From assembly GCA_023634235.1 (NCBI GenBank), contig JAMKCF010000008.1, positions 9,132,176 to 9,196,175 on the forward strand: DNA of 64,000 bases, in the 5' to 3' direction. Both the position numbers and the translations under genes were made by a program. The notes beneath the pieces are model-generated. The model saw nothing but the letters and a program-made list of their open reading frames with translations, did no database searches and was not told the DNA's origin. This document shows positions 49,001 to 60,498 of this stretch, piece by piece. Within the stretch, counting starts at the first letter, position 1; the number at the start of each line of letters is the position of its first letter. The DNA is from Pisaster brevispinus. Its lineage: Eukaryota > Echinodermata > Asteroidea > Forcipulatida > Asteriidae.

Positions 49001-52000
49001 ACGCACCCAAGGAGCAAATGGTCAATGCATGGATACTGTATACGCTGTATCACATTTAATCCTCTCCGAAACAGTTTTTGTTATTTTTTTATTCATAGAT
49101 TCATAGATTCAACCACAGAGTGGGGACTGAAGAAGGACAATGCCTATTCACTTGATTACTAGAACTATCCGAAAAGGGTTTTCTCTACACGTCTCTGAGC
49201 GTTGTACTCACGTTTCATTTCAAGGGAAACAGAATTCATGACTTAGAGTTTCGTTTTCTTGAGTTACAAGACAGCTTTGGAACAGGATTTGCTCAAAATA
49301 TCTCATTTTTATTTTTTAAAAAAAAGGGTTTGGCTTCATAAAAATTACAAGCATACCTCAGTGTTTATAAAACCTATCTATTAACAAAGGATATTTTTTT
49401 GTTAGTTCCATGTGACAATGGGTAAGCAAAGATAAGTAAAAACTTTTTTGAGAGAAAACCGTGGAGAGTAAGTTTTGCTTCTGGCTTGCTTTGCTTTTGC
49501 TTCTATATTAAGGCACATAGAAATCTTTTCAATCTGGTTTCTGTGAAAGCGTCTAACTAACTTTTCTCAGATAAAGACTTACTAAGAAAATATGACTGCG
49601 TAACTGGAATTTTCAGGAAATCTTCTTTGGACCTTTGAAAAGTTTAGCAAGCTTTTATTCTATTATACATAAAATTGTGCCCTGGGATTGTAAACTTTCA
49701 ACCGGGGGCATTGTGTGTATTCTAGGCCCAAGAAATGGCCCAACATGTATATTGCTCACAAGCATCTAGGGCCTTCTTTTCCAAAGACGAAGTCTGTTTA
49801 CTCATTCAGGACTGTTTGAATTTTGGATGGACATACATTGTACATGTGACTACACGTAGTAGATTCCACAGCTTACCTCTAAACAAAATTGGAAAGAAAA
49901 AGGAGTTTAGCCGTCAGCAAATATTTTTGATTTCATTTTATGAAGCTGAAAGACTTTAACATATTTTAAGAGTATTTGTTAAAAACGTTGATAGCATTGT
50001 TGTGTGGGGACCATATTTAGTAGGGTACATCCAGACTATTGATGTGGTATCTTTTACAAGATCTGACCGCTAAGACAATAAAGGGGATCAATTTCAGGAC
50101 TATTGTTAGTGTTTTCGCTGTGGTTGTCTACATACCATTAATTAACCCATTTTGCCAGCTATGTATCAAATAATTCAGCTGGCTGTCCTTCAACTTGTAC
50201 CAGTATGCAAGGAATGAGGTGCTTTGGAAGTCAACCATATCACAGGAAGCAAAGCATTATCAGTGAAAAAACATCTGCAAATGCTTCCATAAATAACAAC
50301 AAATGACAATTTCCACAATAAACATAAAACTACATGCAGGAAAAGTTCTAAGGACGTCACATTCCAATATTGTACCACTTTCTAGGAAAATACAAAAGGG
50401 CGCTTTATATCATTCATGTTCATACTGTCCGGCCAGCAGTTCACAATCATTCCAAGCCTGTCCAATTGGAAGGCTCGAACAATGAGACAGTACTGACCAA
50501 TGATGATCTCTAGCTAGCGCAGCATTTTAAAGTTATTTGCTCTTTCATTAACACTGGAAGAACAATGTTGAGTCATCAGCATTACAGTTTTCGAGGATAC
50601 AATGTGGTAGATCACTGGTACAGGAAAAAAAGAACGGTGGACCTAAAACTGATCTCTCCGGTACGCCAACATTTAGTGCCAGAGTCTTTGAAATGTGTCT
50701 CCTCGTGTTCACTGCATCGGCATTGCACTTTTACAATGCAACTTGTACTTCTGCACACAGCTACACCGCCATTCAAAAGCAGGCATATATAAAAAAAACA
50801 ACTGACAAAAATGTAAACAGTACTGAATTTAAAAAAAGCAAGATCAGGGTATGGATTTTGGAGGAATTCACATCTGTTAAGTCATTTACATAAGTATACC
50901 AATGAAAATAATTGTTTAACGATATAAACAGTTACATCCTCAATTCATCAAAAGCTGTGAAAATGTTACATGCATTTTGGTTTTATTTTGAATGTCAATG
51001 AATGTATTAACCAAGCTGCAACACGCTTTTCCTCAACATGAAGGATTGCCAAGAAAAAGTTGCAGTATTTACTTACTGTACATGTATGGTACAGCTCTAT
51101 TCCATTGTACATTTCCAGGTTGCCCGAATTTCCTCTGTATTTGTCAATTTCCAATTGTGTAATACGTGTTGACAATACGAGAGATCATGTGTATCAAAAA
51201 ATGACAGATGTTTTTTATGGTTTTTTTCCCTCTGATTTGGATGTCATATAGTCAGTCATGCATTTCTACTTTGGGAATTAACTAAGTAAAAAAAAAACAC
51301 AAATAATGACTAGGATTTCATTAAATTTGTTCCCGTGAAGCTGCAAAAAAATTTCCGCTATACTATGTAAAAACAGTGCCAACAATCGCAAAACAATGTA
51401 TGAGCTGAAAAGACTTGAACTGTGTTTCTCAGAAACAGCGCAGTGACTCATCACTGCCATAAATAGACAAACCTCCAGGACCTTGGCATCTTGTTTCTCC
51501 AGCTACAAATGCAAGTTTTTCCCTATCGCACAGGGACACTTGTTGGGCGATATTTTTGGCGGTAACATAAAAAGTGTTTACTCAAGCATAACTAAAAAGA
51601 TCGTCCATAAGTAGAAACATCCACAACAATAAATCTCAAATTTGGCCAGTTCTGTGGTTATTTAAAAAAAGGGGGGGGTCATGTGACATGCATGTGACTT
51701 CTCTACATCAACAATTTTAAACCAATAATTCATATGACCATTCAACTAGTTGCATTTCCATCCATATCAAAATCTTATTACTAGACCAAATCAACCTCTG
51801 ATTTTGTTTACAATTATCCTTGAGTAAATAACAAAAGTGGGCATATATTCCAAACATGTAGTGGTTAGAAATTAGTAATAAAAATGACATCTTCCATTCA
51901 AAATGGAAGTTCTGAAAGGCTGACTAACGGACCATGGCCCGGACAGTGTATCCGTAGGGCTGTAATGCATCAAAGACCGCATGACAGAAATCCATCACCT

Positions 52001-55000
52001 AAGTATGTTTTTAAACATAGTTGAGAATGGCTGAACTCAATTCAATATATCAATAGTATTATAACTTATGGAAATTGTTTTTAATCTGGGACTTTAACAA
52101 ACTCATGTGGCCGGAGGGCTGAGGGCCTGAACAGCTGGTTTTTGCTACAATTGACGGCTGACCTATACTTAAGTTTTTTGGTTATTTCTCTTTAATAAGA
52201 AATTTCAATTATGTTTTAATAAAATATTTTTTAATAGGTTCACACATTTGACATTTAAAGGTTTTCACTGAAAAACTTGAGGGCAAAATGTCCAAATACA
52301 TGTAACAAAATGTGTACACACCCTCTGTTGGCAATTGCCCAACATTAACTAGACAATAACATTTTATTAAATAAACATTTTATTAAATGTCACCATTCAT
52401 CAATTTTATCTTTCTGGTTTTTAATGAAACATGGAACATTCAAAAGTGACTTGCATTGTAACCAGATACACGTGATGAGAAGATGTTGAAGAAATGTGGG
52501 TTTTTGATGTGGGCGAAAACTGGGGAAAACCCAATCAATCAGGTAGGGACTGAAAACCTAATCCACATGCAAGGCCCTGGTATGACATTACCTAGGGTAG
52601 GGGCCAATTAGATCAATATTTTTAAATGTCAAAAATCTGTTTGTGAAATTGTGGGGTGATGGGTCAAAAGAAATAACCGAAAATCTAAATCCAGTTTACA
52701 ATTATTTATAAATTATTCAGGTGAAAATGTTCAAGCGGCCCCTTCCAGATCGCAGGCCTCGAAATAACCCACGGCACCCACAGCAATTGCCGTGGTGCCC
52801 TGTGCTTTTGCTGTGGTGCCCTTTGCAAAGTTTCAATACCAATTTACATTTTCCTCATAGTGTGCCCCTGACCAGGGGAAAATTCAAGAGCGAAGTTTCA
52901 AGGCCTGAGATTGTTTGTCATGTCTGTGGCGTCCATTTCCTCTTTGGTTTCGACTAAAAAATTGCACGCTGGAAGCTAGGAAAAGCCATTGAAAACTTCT
53001 GAGCTGGGAGAGCGTTGATATAGCATCTGCTTTATTTTTTGTTCTTCATTGTGGAGGGTGTAAATTGAATAGTCTTTGAATATTTAAAAGTTAAACTTTG
53101 GGACGGGTGGGTGGGTCAAATCAAATTCGAACATTGATTATTCGGAAGGGCCTCTAAATGCAAAAAAGTGGTGGTGGCCTCACACTTCTAACCAATTACA
53201 GTCCTTCTCAAAGGCCAATTGACATGCAACAAAACACACATGATGTACAGGTATATGAGTGCAACAGAAGCAGTAAGGTGGAAAAGCAAGGAGCAGACAG
53301 CAGACAGAAGATGCTGAAGGTGAGTAAGGACAAGTAACCAGAAAGGAGACAAAAGGAGAGGGGGGAGAAAACTTGCTGTTACAAAGCAAATATGGGAGAG
53401 CTTGTCAACTATGCATTTTCTTCTCCGGCAGCACTCAAGGTTTTTTTTATAGACCGCAAGACTTGTAGCTGAGAACTTTCAATCAACCAAGAAACATTTT
53501 ACAAGATTACATAATTTCTTTTTCTTTTCTTTTTTTTTCTTTTTTTTGATGCTACGAAAATTTTGTGCATTAATACATACGGGCGAGTGAAAAAACTTGC
53601 GGGCGACCCAAGATCTTGGTTGAGTTAAGGGAAACCCCTGGTGGTGTACCCCCCCCCCCTCATTCCTATTGTGTCTTCATTGTGTTCTGGGAATCTAAGG
53701 AATTCTTTAGAGAATTTTAGGGGAGGGAGTCCTTCTGTTAAGGGAAAAAAGCATGTGTTAGTTAGAGTATAGAAACATTTGCAGGGAAATCCTCAACCAC
53801 AAAAACATATGACTGCAGGGCTTGACTGCAGGGCTTGACTGCAGGGCTTGACTGCAGGGCTTGACTGCAGGGCTTGACTGCAGGGCTTGACTGCAGGGCT
53901 TGACTGCAGGGCTTGACTGCAGGGCTTGACTGCAGGGCTTGACTGCAGGGCTTATTCAGTTGTGAGGTAAGTGGCCCAAACGCTACAATTGTTAGACTGT
54001 GACCAGAAGTCCAGTTGGTACATGTATTTCAAGCTCTGTCCGGTTACTAAGATTAATATCTACCTGAGCAAGTATGTATCTGCGGTGTGCTTTTTCATCT
54101 TTGACCAAACTAGCGTTGATGTAGTCAGATGTTCCATTGTTAAGAATTATGCGACTGTGGTTGTCTGTGGATTAAAACAAAAGGACAATACAATTGTCAA
54201 ATTCTTTTGACTTCATCGCATACATTCACAAGTTTTTTTTATTAAAAGAATGAATTAATGTCCACCTCTTAAACGACCATTTAAAACTGGCAGGGTCATA
54301 GCTGTCTGATAAAGGCTTGGCCTACAAGGGTTCAAATAGCTCCTTACACAAATTTCAAGCACAAGCACAGGCTTAGTGGTATATATTAACCAAATTGGAA
54401 TAAAGCTCCACAAGATGTTAGACAACACATAACACTAATTAATTTCATTTAAATGCTTTTAATAAAAAACGCTGACATCAAGTTTTGACTCTGGATATGG
54501 CGTTTATGCATGCCATGCTCTGATGGGACTTTAATAACTAGCACTCAGTAGATCTGGTGTTTACAGTTATCAGAGCTTCTTGGAATTGACTCTACTCTTG
54601 GGAAGAAGATAATGCTTTCCTTCCGCTGAGCTAACTAACCCTTGTATTTCCCAGAGACCCCTTGTCTTCTCTCAATTCCTGGCAACAGCGCTACAGAGCA
54701 CGCGTTTCAGGCGTACATGTAAATCACTTGTCTCAAATCCCAGCCGTCCTTGAATTAAAGAATCAATTTCTTGGAATGCTTATAAATATTGCAGGAGAAG
54801 TCTTTCAAATGGATCTCAGGGGCATTGATGTCATGTTTACAAGGTAAACCCCTAGCCTGCATGATGGAACTATCTACATCACAAGTCAACAATTCCAGTG
54901 ATACATCTATTTTCTTTAATGAAATTGTTTCTTACTTTCAAGGTCTCGACCTTAATGCTAGCCTGGTGTACATTGTCAACTAAAAACTGCTTCACTTGTG

Positions 55001-57437
55001 GGGCCCAAATCTGGGGGGAAATTCAATCTGTTAACCTTATCTACTCAAATAAATACCAACAGTCAATGGTTATTCCATGACTGCTTATTTTTCTTCTTTC
55101 ATTTTACAATTTAATAAAATTTGACTTATTCTTATTTTACTGAAACATTGTTATTATCAATTTGATTTTGATTTTGATTTTACTTTTTTTTTTGGGGGGG
55201 GGTTGCAGGAGTTCTTATTACTAATATGAAGTTGAATCTCAGGTCTTTAAGCTAGGAACTGTGTTTGATGGAAATCAATTAATGATTTAACAACATTAAA
55301 AGAAGTAAATCAAAGGTGCTCTTTTTCTGCCTTACAATTACATGGCATTACAAAGTAAACATGAAGTAATTTAAAAACCACATGTTGTACAATGACCGAC
55401 CCCAACGAATATTTGCCATCGGTTTGCAATTATACAAGTACGTACATTATAAGTAAGCAGTTACAAAACAAGACACACTGTGAGACAGAAAACCATTTGA
55501 AGATATGAAGGACCAATAAGATTAATTACGGAGTGTGGTACTGTAACCTTTTTAGATGACACACCAGGGAACAATTTGGGGAATGTAGGAACATTTAAAA
55601 AATAAAATCAAACCCTCTTAAGAGCATTCTGAAGATGATTAATACTTTGACAGGATGACAATGATAATTCCAGATGTAAAATACTTGGGTTTGAAAGAAT
55701 TTGGGTTTTCAAGAGCAAAAAACCAATTGAATTTCAATCAGTCTTTAGGATACAAACTGAAAACATCCTTATTAGTAGTACATACATGGAATTCTTGATA
55801 CACTTTGCATTGTCTGATCCCTTTATTTAGGCATGATTCAAACATCTTGTATTGTGATGCTCAGAGCACTTACACGCGTGCCTATCCTGTCCCCCATTTT
55901 GGAAATCAAAATGCACACAAACGAGCAGCATGGTCAGCACGGTGCTTGCTTAAGCTGTGGACAGCATGGGCAGCACAGTGCTTGCTTAAGCTGTGGACAG
56001 CATGGGCAGCACAGTGCTTGCTTAAGCTGTGGACAGCATGGGCAGCACAGTGCTTGCTTAAGCTGTGGACAGCATGGGCAGCACAGAGCTTGCTTAAGCT
56101 GTGGACAGCATGGGCAGCACAGTGCTTGCTTAAGCTGTGGACAGCATGGGCAGCACAGTGCTTGCTTAACTGTGGAAAGCATGGGCAGCACAGTGCTTGC
56201 TTAAGCTGTGGACAGCATGGGCAGCACAGTGCTTGCTTAAGCTGTGGACAGCATGGGCAGCACAGTGCTTGCTTAAGCTGTGGACAGCATGGGCAGCACA
56301 GTGCTTGCTTAAGCTGTGGACAGCTTGGGCAGCACAGTGCTTGCTTAAGCTATGGACAGCATGGGCAGCACAGTGCTTGCTTAAGCTGTGGACAGCATGG
56401 GCAGCACAGTGCTTGCTTAAGCTGTGGACAGCTTGGGCAGCACAGTGCTTGCTTAAGTTGTGGACAGCATGGTCAGCACAGTGCTTGCTTAAGCTGTGGA
56501 CAGCATGGGCAGCACAGTGCTTGCTTAAGCTGTGGACAGCATGGGCAGCACAGTGCTTGCTTAAGCTGTGGACAGCATGGGCAGCACAGTGCTTACTTAA
56601 GCTGTGGACAGCTTGGGCAGCACAGTGCTTGCTTAAGCTGTGGACAGCATGGGCAGCACAGTGCTTGCTTAAGCAGTGGACAGCATGGGCAGCACAGTGC
56701 TTGCTTAAGCTGTGGAAAGCATGGGCAGCACAGTGCTTGCTTAAGCTGTGGACAGCATGGGCAGCACAGTGCTTGCTTAAGCTGTGGACAGCATGGGCAG
56801 CACAGTGCTTGCTTAACTGTGGAAAGCATGGGCAGCACAGTGCTTGCTTAAGCTGTGGACAGCATGGGCAGCACAGTGCTTGCTTAAGCTGTGGACAGCT
56901 TGGGCAGCACAGTGCTTGCTTAAGCTGTGGACAGCATGGGCAGCACAGTGCTTGCTTAAGACTGATTGAAATTCAATTGATTGAAATTCAGCATGGTCAG
57001 CACTGGTGTGTGCTTAAGCTGTGGACAGCATGGGCAGCAATTGTGTGCTTGCCTAAGCCATGGACAGCATGGTTGGCTCTGAAACCACAAAAAGTGAAAC
57101 CACAAACAGGGCAGCATCCTCCTTCCTTTTCATAAAAGAGAAACTGTTATTGGTTTTTCACTTGGCCTCACCACACAATCAGGCCTGCAGTTGATCAGCT
57201 GAATTCCAGGTGCAAAGCAGGCAACTTGGACACACTGTTTCTCAATTAAAAAGCAACGAAGATGCAATATTTTGTATATTGGTCTTGATGATGACTTCAT
57301 ATCGTTGGGCAAATAAATGATTGACTCTGTTGTTACTTACACGGACTGACATCTCTGTATCTGTTGTATGGTTTATTTACTTCCTTCTTGGCCTCTGTGG
57401 TACTGTACTCAAACTGGTGACTTGCAATATTAATTTT
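36752..57437 (-). CDS. PTPN1/2: Non-receptor tyrosine phosphatase, PTPN1/PTPN2 (PTP1B/TCPTP) type, first exon missing
   Basis: Exons (minus order): 57437-57341, 54164-54064, 44716-44618, 42230-42093, 40715-40506, 39592-39416, 38386-38235, 37004-36752. They total 1227 nt, 408 residues plus TAA, all phases consistent. Numbering is from the first seen residue; PTP1B numbers are about +19. pTyr loop [12 protein letters not shown] loop WPDFG with acid Asp162; P-loop [13 protein letters not shown] with nucleophile Cys196 and Arg202; Q-loop [10 protein letters not shown] with Gln243 (His replaces the usual Ala two residues later). Then a proline-rich/basic linker ([12 protein letters not shown]), a charged helix and a C-terminal membrane segment (about 368-386) followed by some 22 residues. 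It should dephosphorylate receptor and JAK-type phosphotyrosines at the ER. The initiator exon was not found up to 64000. PTPN1 versus PTPN2 cannot be decided; it may be the pre-duplication gene. Confidence 0.95.
36844..36872 (-). promoter_or_regulatory. Potential G-quadruplex inside the coding strand of the PTPN membrane anchor
   Basis: On the coding strand five G-runs (4, 3, 4, 4 and 4 G) are separated by loops of 3, 2, 2 and 3 nt, satisfying the standard G4 rule with a spare run. The spacing TTAGGG/TTGGGG is telomere-like. It encodes the alternating Leu-Gly stretch. Confidence 0.7.
37840..37990. mobile_element. Partial relative of the 186-332 MITE
   Basis: Shares AAGATTCATCTTAAGAT and CTAATCTTAGCAGGTTTGAA(A)TCAGGCCC-like blocks with 186-332, but the left terminal repeat is not preserved. 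Lies in a PTPN intron. Confidence 0.4.
38235..38386 (-). CDS. PTPN1/2: PTPN coding exon 8 (proline-rich linker)
   Basis: Acceptor AAATTAG, donor GTAAGA; phase 0 in, phase 2 out. Encodes [17 protein letters not shown], a possible SH3 ligand next to a basic patch, then a Asn/Asp/Ser-rich disordered stretch. Confidence 0.9.
39416..39592 (-). CDS. PTPN1/2: PTPN coding exon 7 (Q-loop)
   Basis: Acceptor TTACAG, donor GTGAGT; 177 nt, phase 0. Encodes [20 protein letters not shown] and [10 protein letters not shown], the end of the catalytic domain. Confidence 0.97.
39958..40290. repeat. GTAGTGTGTAG-type simple-repeat clusters, PTPN intron
   Basis: Two clusters (39958-40045 and about 40222-40290) of irregular GTAGTG/GTGTAG words flank about 170 bp of non-repetitive sequence. 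Between exons 6 and 7. Confidence 0.75.
40506..40715 (-). CDS. PTPN1/2: PTPN coding exon 6 (WPD loop and catalytic P-loop)
   Basis: Acceptor ATTGCAG, donor GTGAGT; 210 nt, phase 0. Encodes [15 protein letters not shown] and [16 protein letters not shown], so general acid and nucleophile share one exon. Confidence 0.98.
42093..42230 (-). CDS. PTPN1/2: PTPN coding exon 5
   Basis: Acceptor TCCCACAG, donor GTAAGG; 138 nt, phase 0. Encodes [11 protein letters not shown] and [11 protein letters not shown]. Confidence 0.93.
42401..43495. repeat. 55-bp minisatellite, about 20 copies, PTPN intron
   Basis: Period exactly 55 bp (42401, 42456, 42511 ...), last copy partial; one copy near 42865 has a 6-bp insertion (ACATGT). 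The unit contains CATGCCAGCTAGATTACACG. Copies 1-5 read GTACCAGGG, and copies 6 onward read GTATCAGGG. Lies 170 bp from exon 5. Confidence 0.98.
44618..44716 (-). CDS. PTPN1/2: PTPN coding exon 4
   Basis: Acceptor CTATCAG, donor GTAAGT; 99 nt, phase 0. Encodes [17 protein letters not shown] and [13 protein letters not shown] (E-loop start). Confidence 0.96.
44913..47635. repeat. 59-bp minisatellite, 39 copies, split by a SINE
   Basis: Exact 59-bp period: 8 copies (44913-45383, one base short) then 31 full copies (45807-47635 is 1829 bp = 31 x 59). The unit holds CCACTGTATCAGTGG, a 6-bp stem hairpin with loop TAT; about half the copies carry CAGGGG, which breaks the stem. TTGTACAA at unit junctions is palindromic. 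Confidence 0.98.
45384..45805 (+). mobile_element. tRNA-Leu-derived SINE, full length, inside the minisatellite
   Basis: The 5' end has A-box TGGCCGAGTGG and B-box GGTTCGAGCCC with anticodon-arm remnant GGACTCAAGC, typical of tRNA-Leu. A body with AAGCAAGACACTTAACCATG follows, and the 3' end GGCGCTATACAAATACAATA plus (ATT)n is L2-like. It interrupts a repeat unit exactly between CATACTTG and TACAATATT. Confidence 0.9.
53811..53953. repeat. 13-bp tandem repeat, 11 identical copies, PTPN intron
   Basis: Unit GACTGCAGGGCTT repeated 11 times without a mismatch (143 bp), 110 bp inside the intron from the exon 3 donor. Perfect identity implies a recent expansion. Confidence 0.98.
54064..54164 (-). 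CDS. PTPN1/2: PTPN coding exon 3
   Basis: Acceptor ATCCACAG, donor GTAGAT; phase 1 in, phase 0 out. Encodes [14 protein letters not shown] and RRYILAQ. The usual YILTQ reads YILAQ. Confidence 0.93.
55927..57075. repeat. 36-bp minisatellite, about 31 copies, PTPN intron
   Basis: 28 contiguous copies plus a partial one (55927-56959), a 29-bp interruption with a duplicated TTGAAATTCA, then about three degenerate copies. The unit carries two palindromes, AGCACAGTGCT and GCTTAAGC. Two copies lack one base (near 56168 and 56815). Because 36 is a multiple of three, all-repeat open frames up to 348 codons appear; they lie in an intron about 270 bp upstream of the exon 2 donor-side boundary. Confidence 0.98.
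57341..57437 (-). CDS. PTPN1/2: PTPN coding exon 2 (first one visible)
   Basis: Acceptor TTTGCAG, donor GTAAGT; phase 0 in, phase 1 out. Encodes [18 protein letters not shown] and the phosphotyrosine-recognition loop NRYRDVSP. It begins at the position where vertebrate PTPN1 exon 2 begins. Confidence 0.92.
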
Positions 57438-59219
57438 CTGCAAAGGAATAAATGATGTAAAAAAATCAATAAACACAGGTCTGTTGATGTTCTATTTCCA
57501 GACTGTCCAGAAAAAACAGACTTGTACAAGTTTTCTCTGGATGTTGATTTTTTGTCAATTCTTGGCAGCTGTCACAAAAACGGTAAGGGCTACCAGCCAG
57601 TCATAACAACATTGCAAAATGTAGTAAACATCTTCAATATTAATGACTATGTATCTTTAATTAAACAATTAATTACATTATAATTAAAACACACAGACTA
57701 TAATTTGCACTTAAAACAAATAATATGACATCTTGCAATTGCCGACGCCCGCAGCAGCATTTATGAAAAAATCGCAGTTGTGAGATTCCTTGACCAATTA
57801 GAAATCCGTAAATGGGCAGTATGAAAAAGTGTTACCATGGTAGCCTGAAGGTGAAACAGCCCTACCCATACAACCACAAATGGGACTGGAAACTATGAAG
57901 TCCAAAATGTAGATTTGTACAAGTTTTCTGTAACACCAACAGCTAAAACAATTTCAAACTCGCTTTCAAGTTGAGTAACTTTACCCTGTATTTGACCCTA
58001 GCATAGCTTGAACGTTAAGAAAATCTCCACTGGACTACATACCTTCCTGCTCAGAAATTTGCCCGGACCACAAATATTTTAACTTGACTTAATTATTTCT
58101 TTCACTTTAAACATCTGCTGAACTTTAAGGGGAGGTTCGGACTTCAAAAGCTATAGGTTTTTCCATGCATTTGTAGTTATCGTTAAGAAAAAATGTACTT
58201 GTTAAAAAACACTAGCCTGCAGGACTTGTTGGGTTGAAGGGTAATTGGCCAAATACTTTTAGTAAATTACTAGACCCTGGGGAGTGGTCCTGTGAGTATT
58301 TGGAGCCCAATGTACTCCAGTCAATTTCCAGAGAAACCAGTCACTTAAAGGCGTTAAGAAAGTATCCTAGCATGTATATTTTGGTTTGTAAACCCGATAC
58401 ATGTAAGGAACTCCATAAGGTGGCTGGGATCTGTAAATACAATGTATACATTTCCCTGAAAGTTGTTCACAACGCATCATACAGGTTTGGTTATATTTTT
58501 AAGGAAAAAAAAAGAGAAAAGAAATGCACAATGTAGCTTGGTTTAGGTGGATGATCTCAATGGTTTAAAATTGTGAATCTGCATTTGATGATAATTGGTC
58601 ACCTCTTTGCTTCTGAACATTTTGATTAATGGAGCAACATAACCAAGTATGGCAGCTCTACATGAAGCTACAGGACATAGTAATGATTTATTGGTGAGAC
58701 AAGACCCCGACATGCACATTAACGTTTCACTTGTCTTATTGATCTTAAGCAATAAATCTAATCACAAAACTAAACATGTCAGTCACCTACCCCACCACCC
58801 CAATTTCCCCATCTGCAATTTAAAAGTATGTTGAAACTGAAACTTGCTTTACCAAACGAGAAATTGAATATACAATGTCCATATACAGTCAACCGTCGTT
58901 ATAAAAAGAGCAGTTATAAGAGTATATTCTGAAGTCCTGAATCTCATTTCTGCTTCATGTGTCTTGGTTTCGCTGTCCTCTTATAACAATGTTCTTGTCA
59001 CAAAAAGGTAATTTGGCCCGTCCCAGCGATCTTGTTACAGGGAGAGTCCACTGTACCCATCTTGCATTTTTGGTTGACAAATTGCAGTTGCCAAATTTAC
59101 AGGCAAAAAAAACCTAATATATGATCATGGGTAATGCTTATTCCCAACCCCACCCCCACCCCCAACTTAAAAAAAAACCCAACAACAACAAAAACCCACT
59201 TAGCCCTCAACCATGTCAA

Positions 59220-59345
59220 CAAAATAGTAAGGCAGAATTGGCAGCAACAGCTATGGCTAGATCACCGCATCATCAAGCATTGGAGTATGGGAAATCCTTG
59301 GCAACAGTCGTAGCCAAACCATAGCCGCCAGTTTTGAACAGCCTA
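59220..59345. mobile_element. Short MITE, family A copy 2
   Basis: AATTGGCAGCAACAGCTATGG at the left and CCATAGCCGCCAGTTTTG at the right. The interior GTATGGGAAATCCTTGGCAA is collinear with 27019-27140. Confidence 0.6.
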
Positions 59346-60269
59346 AACACTTGCTGTCTCTTCTAAAAAGCCAAATGCAACTGACATATTGGCATCTGTT
59401 AGGGTAACAATTAACATTCTATTGGTGGCCTAATTAATAACATTAAGTATTCCTGGGAAAAAACTGCATAACAAATCTCCAATATAACATTTCTTGAGGT
59501 TTCCTACAGTGTACAATAATCTCAAACTTCAACAGCTTTGTCTTTTTCTCTAGAATCCTTGAAAATGCATTATGTATGGGCTCAGGGTTTAAATACAGGC
59601 AGGGTAGCAAGAAATTGAGTTACACTGATTTTAATACTTGTACAACCTATTCCTTGACATAAAAGTATAAATTTAGATGGCTTATTAAAGTAATGGCTCT
59701 AAACTACCACCTGTACATATACAATTTTGATTGAGTGGCTGCTTTCCCTGGAAAAATGTCTTTTCTCTAAATGTCAAGTTGGATACACTCAAAATTTGTC
59801 GACTTTGCAATTTTAAACCTGTCCTACACAGTGTACATTTTACATACTGTACACAAACAGGTTTTATCCAAACAGCTTTGCCTTGGAGTGCTTCAAAATC
59901 AATAATGTTTTTCCACGAATTTGTTAAATGCAAGATTCGACAGAGATGTACGTGCAGTTCCCTGCCAGACACAAGCAAATCAGAGGGGAGAATTTCATGT
60001 TCAAGGGAACGTTTACCCTGTGTGTAACTATTGTTCTTTTTTGACTTATTAGAGGAGTACATAGCAAAACCAGTAAATTGTTAGTTGAAGAACTACAGAA
60101 AATTAACCTCAAAAATCTCTGTTCAGGAAGTTGTCTGACTTTGTAGGATATGGACTGCAGGCCCAAATAATTGAAACAGGCATAATCTTTTCTACATGTA
60201 CACGTAGTCAAAATATTTGGATGTTGAGCTACAAATATGGAGGAAAGCATGAACCTAACCATAGAGTGA

Positions 60270-60412
60270 GGTGTCATTGCCAAGCAGTCAAGCGCACAGG
60301 ACTCGAGCTGTTTCTGGTGTTTCTGATCAGCAGAGTGTGGGTTCGAGTCCCGGTCTTTACACTTTTGTCCTTTTAAGCAAGACACTTAAACCCTTAATGC
60401 TTCATCCAGTCA
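60270..60412 (+). mobile_element. 5' fragment of the tRNA-Leu SINE
   Basis: Shares GGTGTTTCTGATCAGCAGAG, B-box GGTTCGAGTCCCGG and AAGCAAGACACTTAA with the SINE at 45384. Truncated after the tRNA region. Confidence 0.8.
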
Positions 60413-60498
60413 GAGGGCAGTTTTGGATTTTTTTTTACACTGCACATATATGAAAGAACTCCATAATTCATTGACTTGGGGGGGAAGGGGAGGGGGGA

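Larger units (their letters stand above)
44717..54063. other. PTPN intron between coding exons 3 and 4
   Basis: 9.3-kb intron. It contains the 59-bp minisatellite (44913-47635), then about 6 kb of AT-rich sequence (47640-53800) with no coding signal on either strand, and the 13-bp array (53811-53953). Around 52740-52830 short GTGGTGCCC words recur, probably a dispersed-repeat fragment. Confidence 0.75.

Noticed and set aside
55805..57135. 348- and 312-codon open frames made of a 12-residue repeat
   Set aside because: They are the 36-bp minisatellite read in two registers, lie between phosphatase exons 2 and 3, and have no other protein-like sequence.
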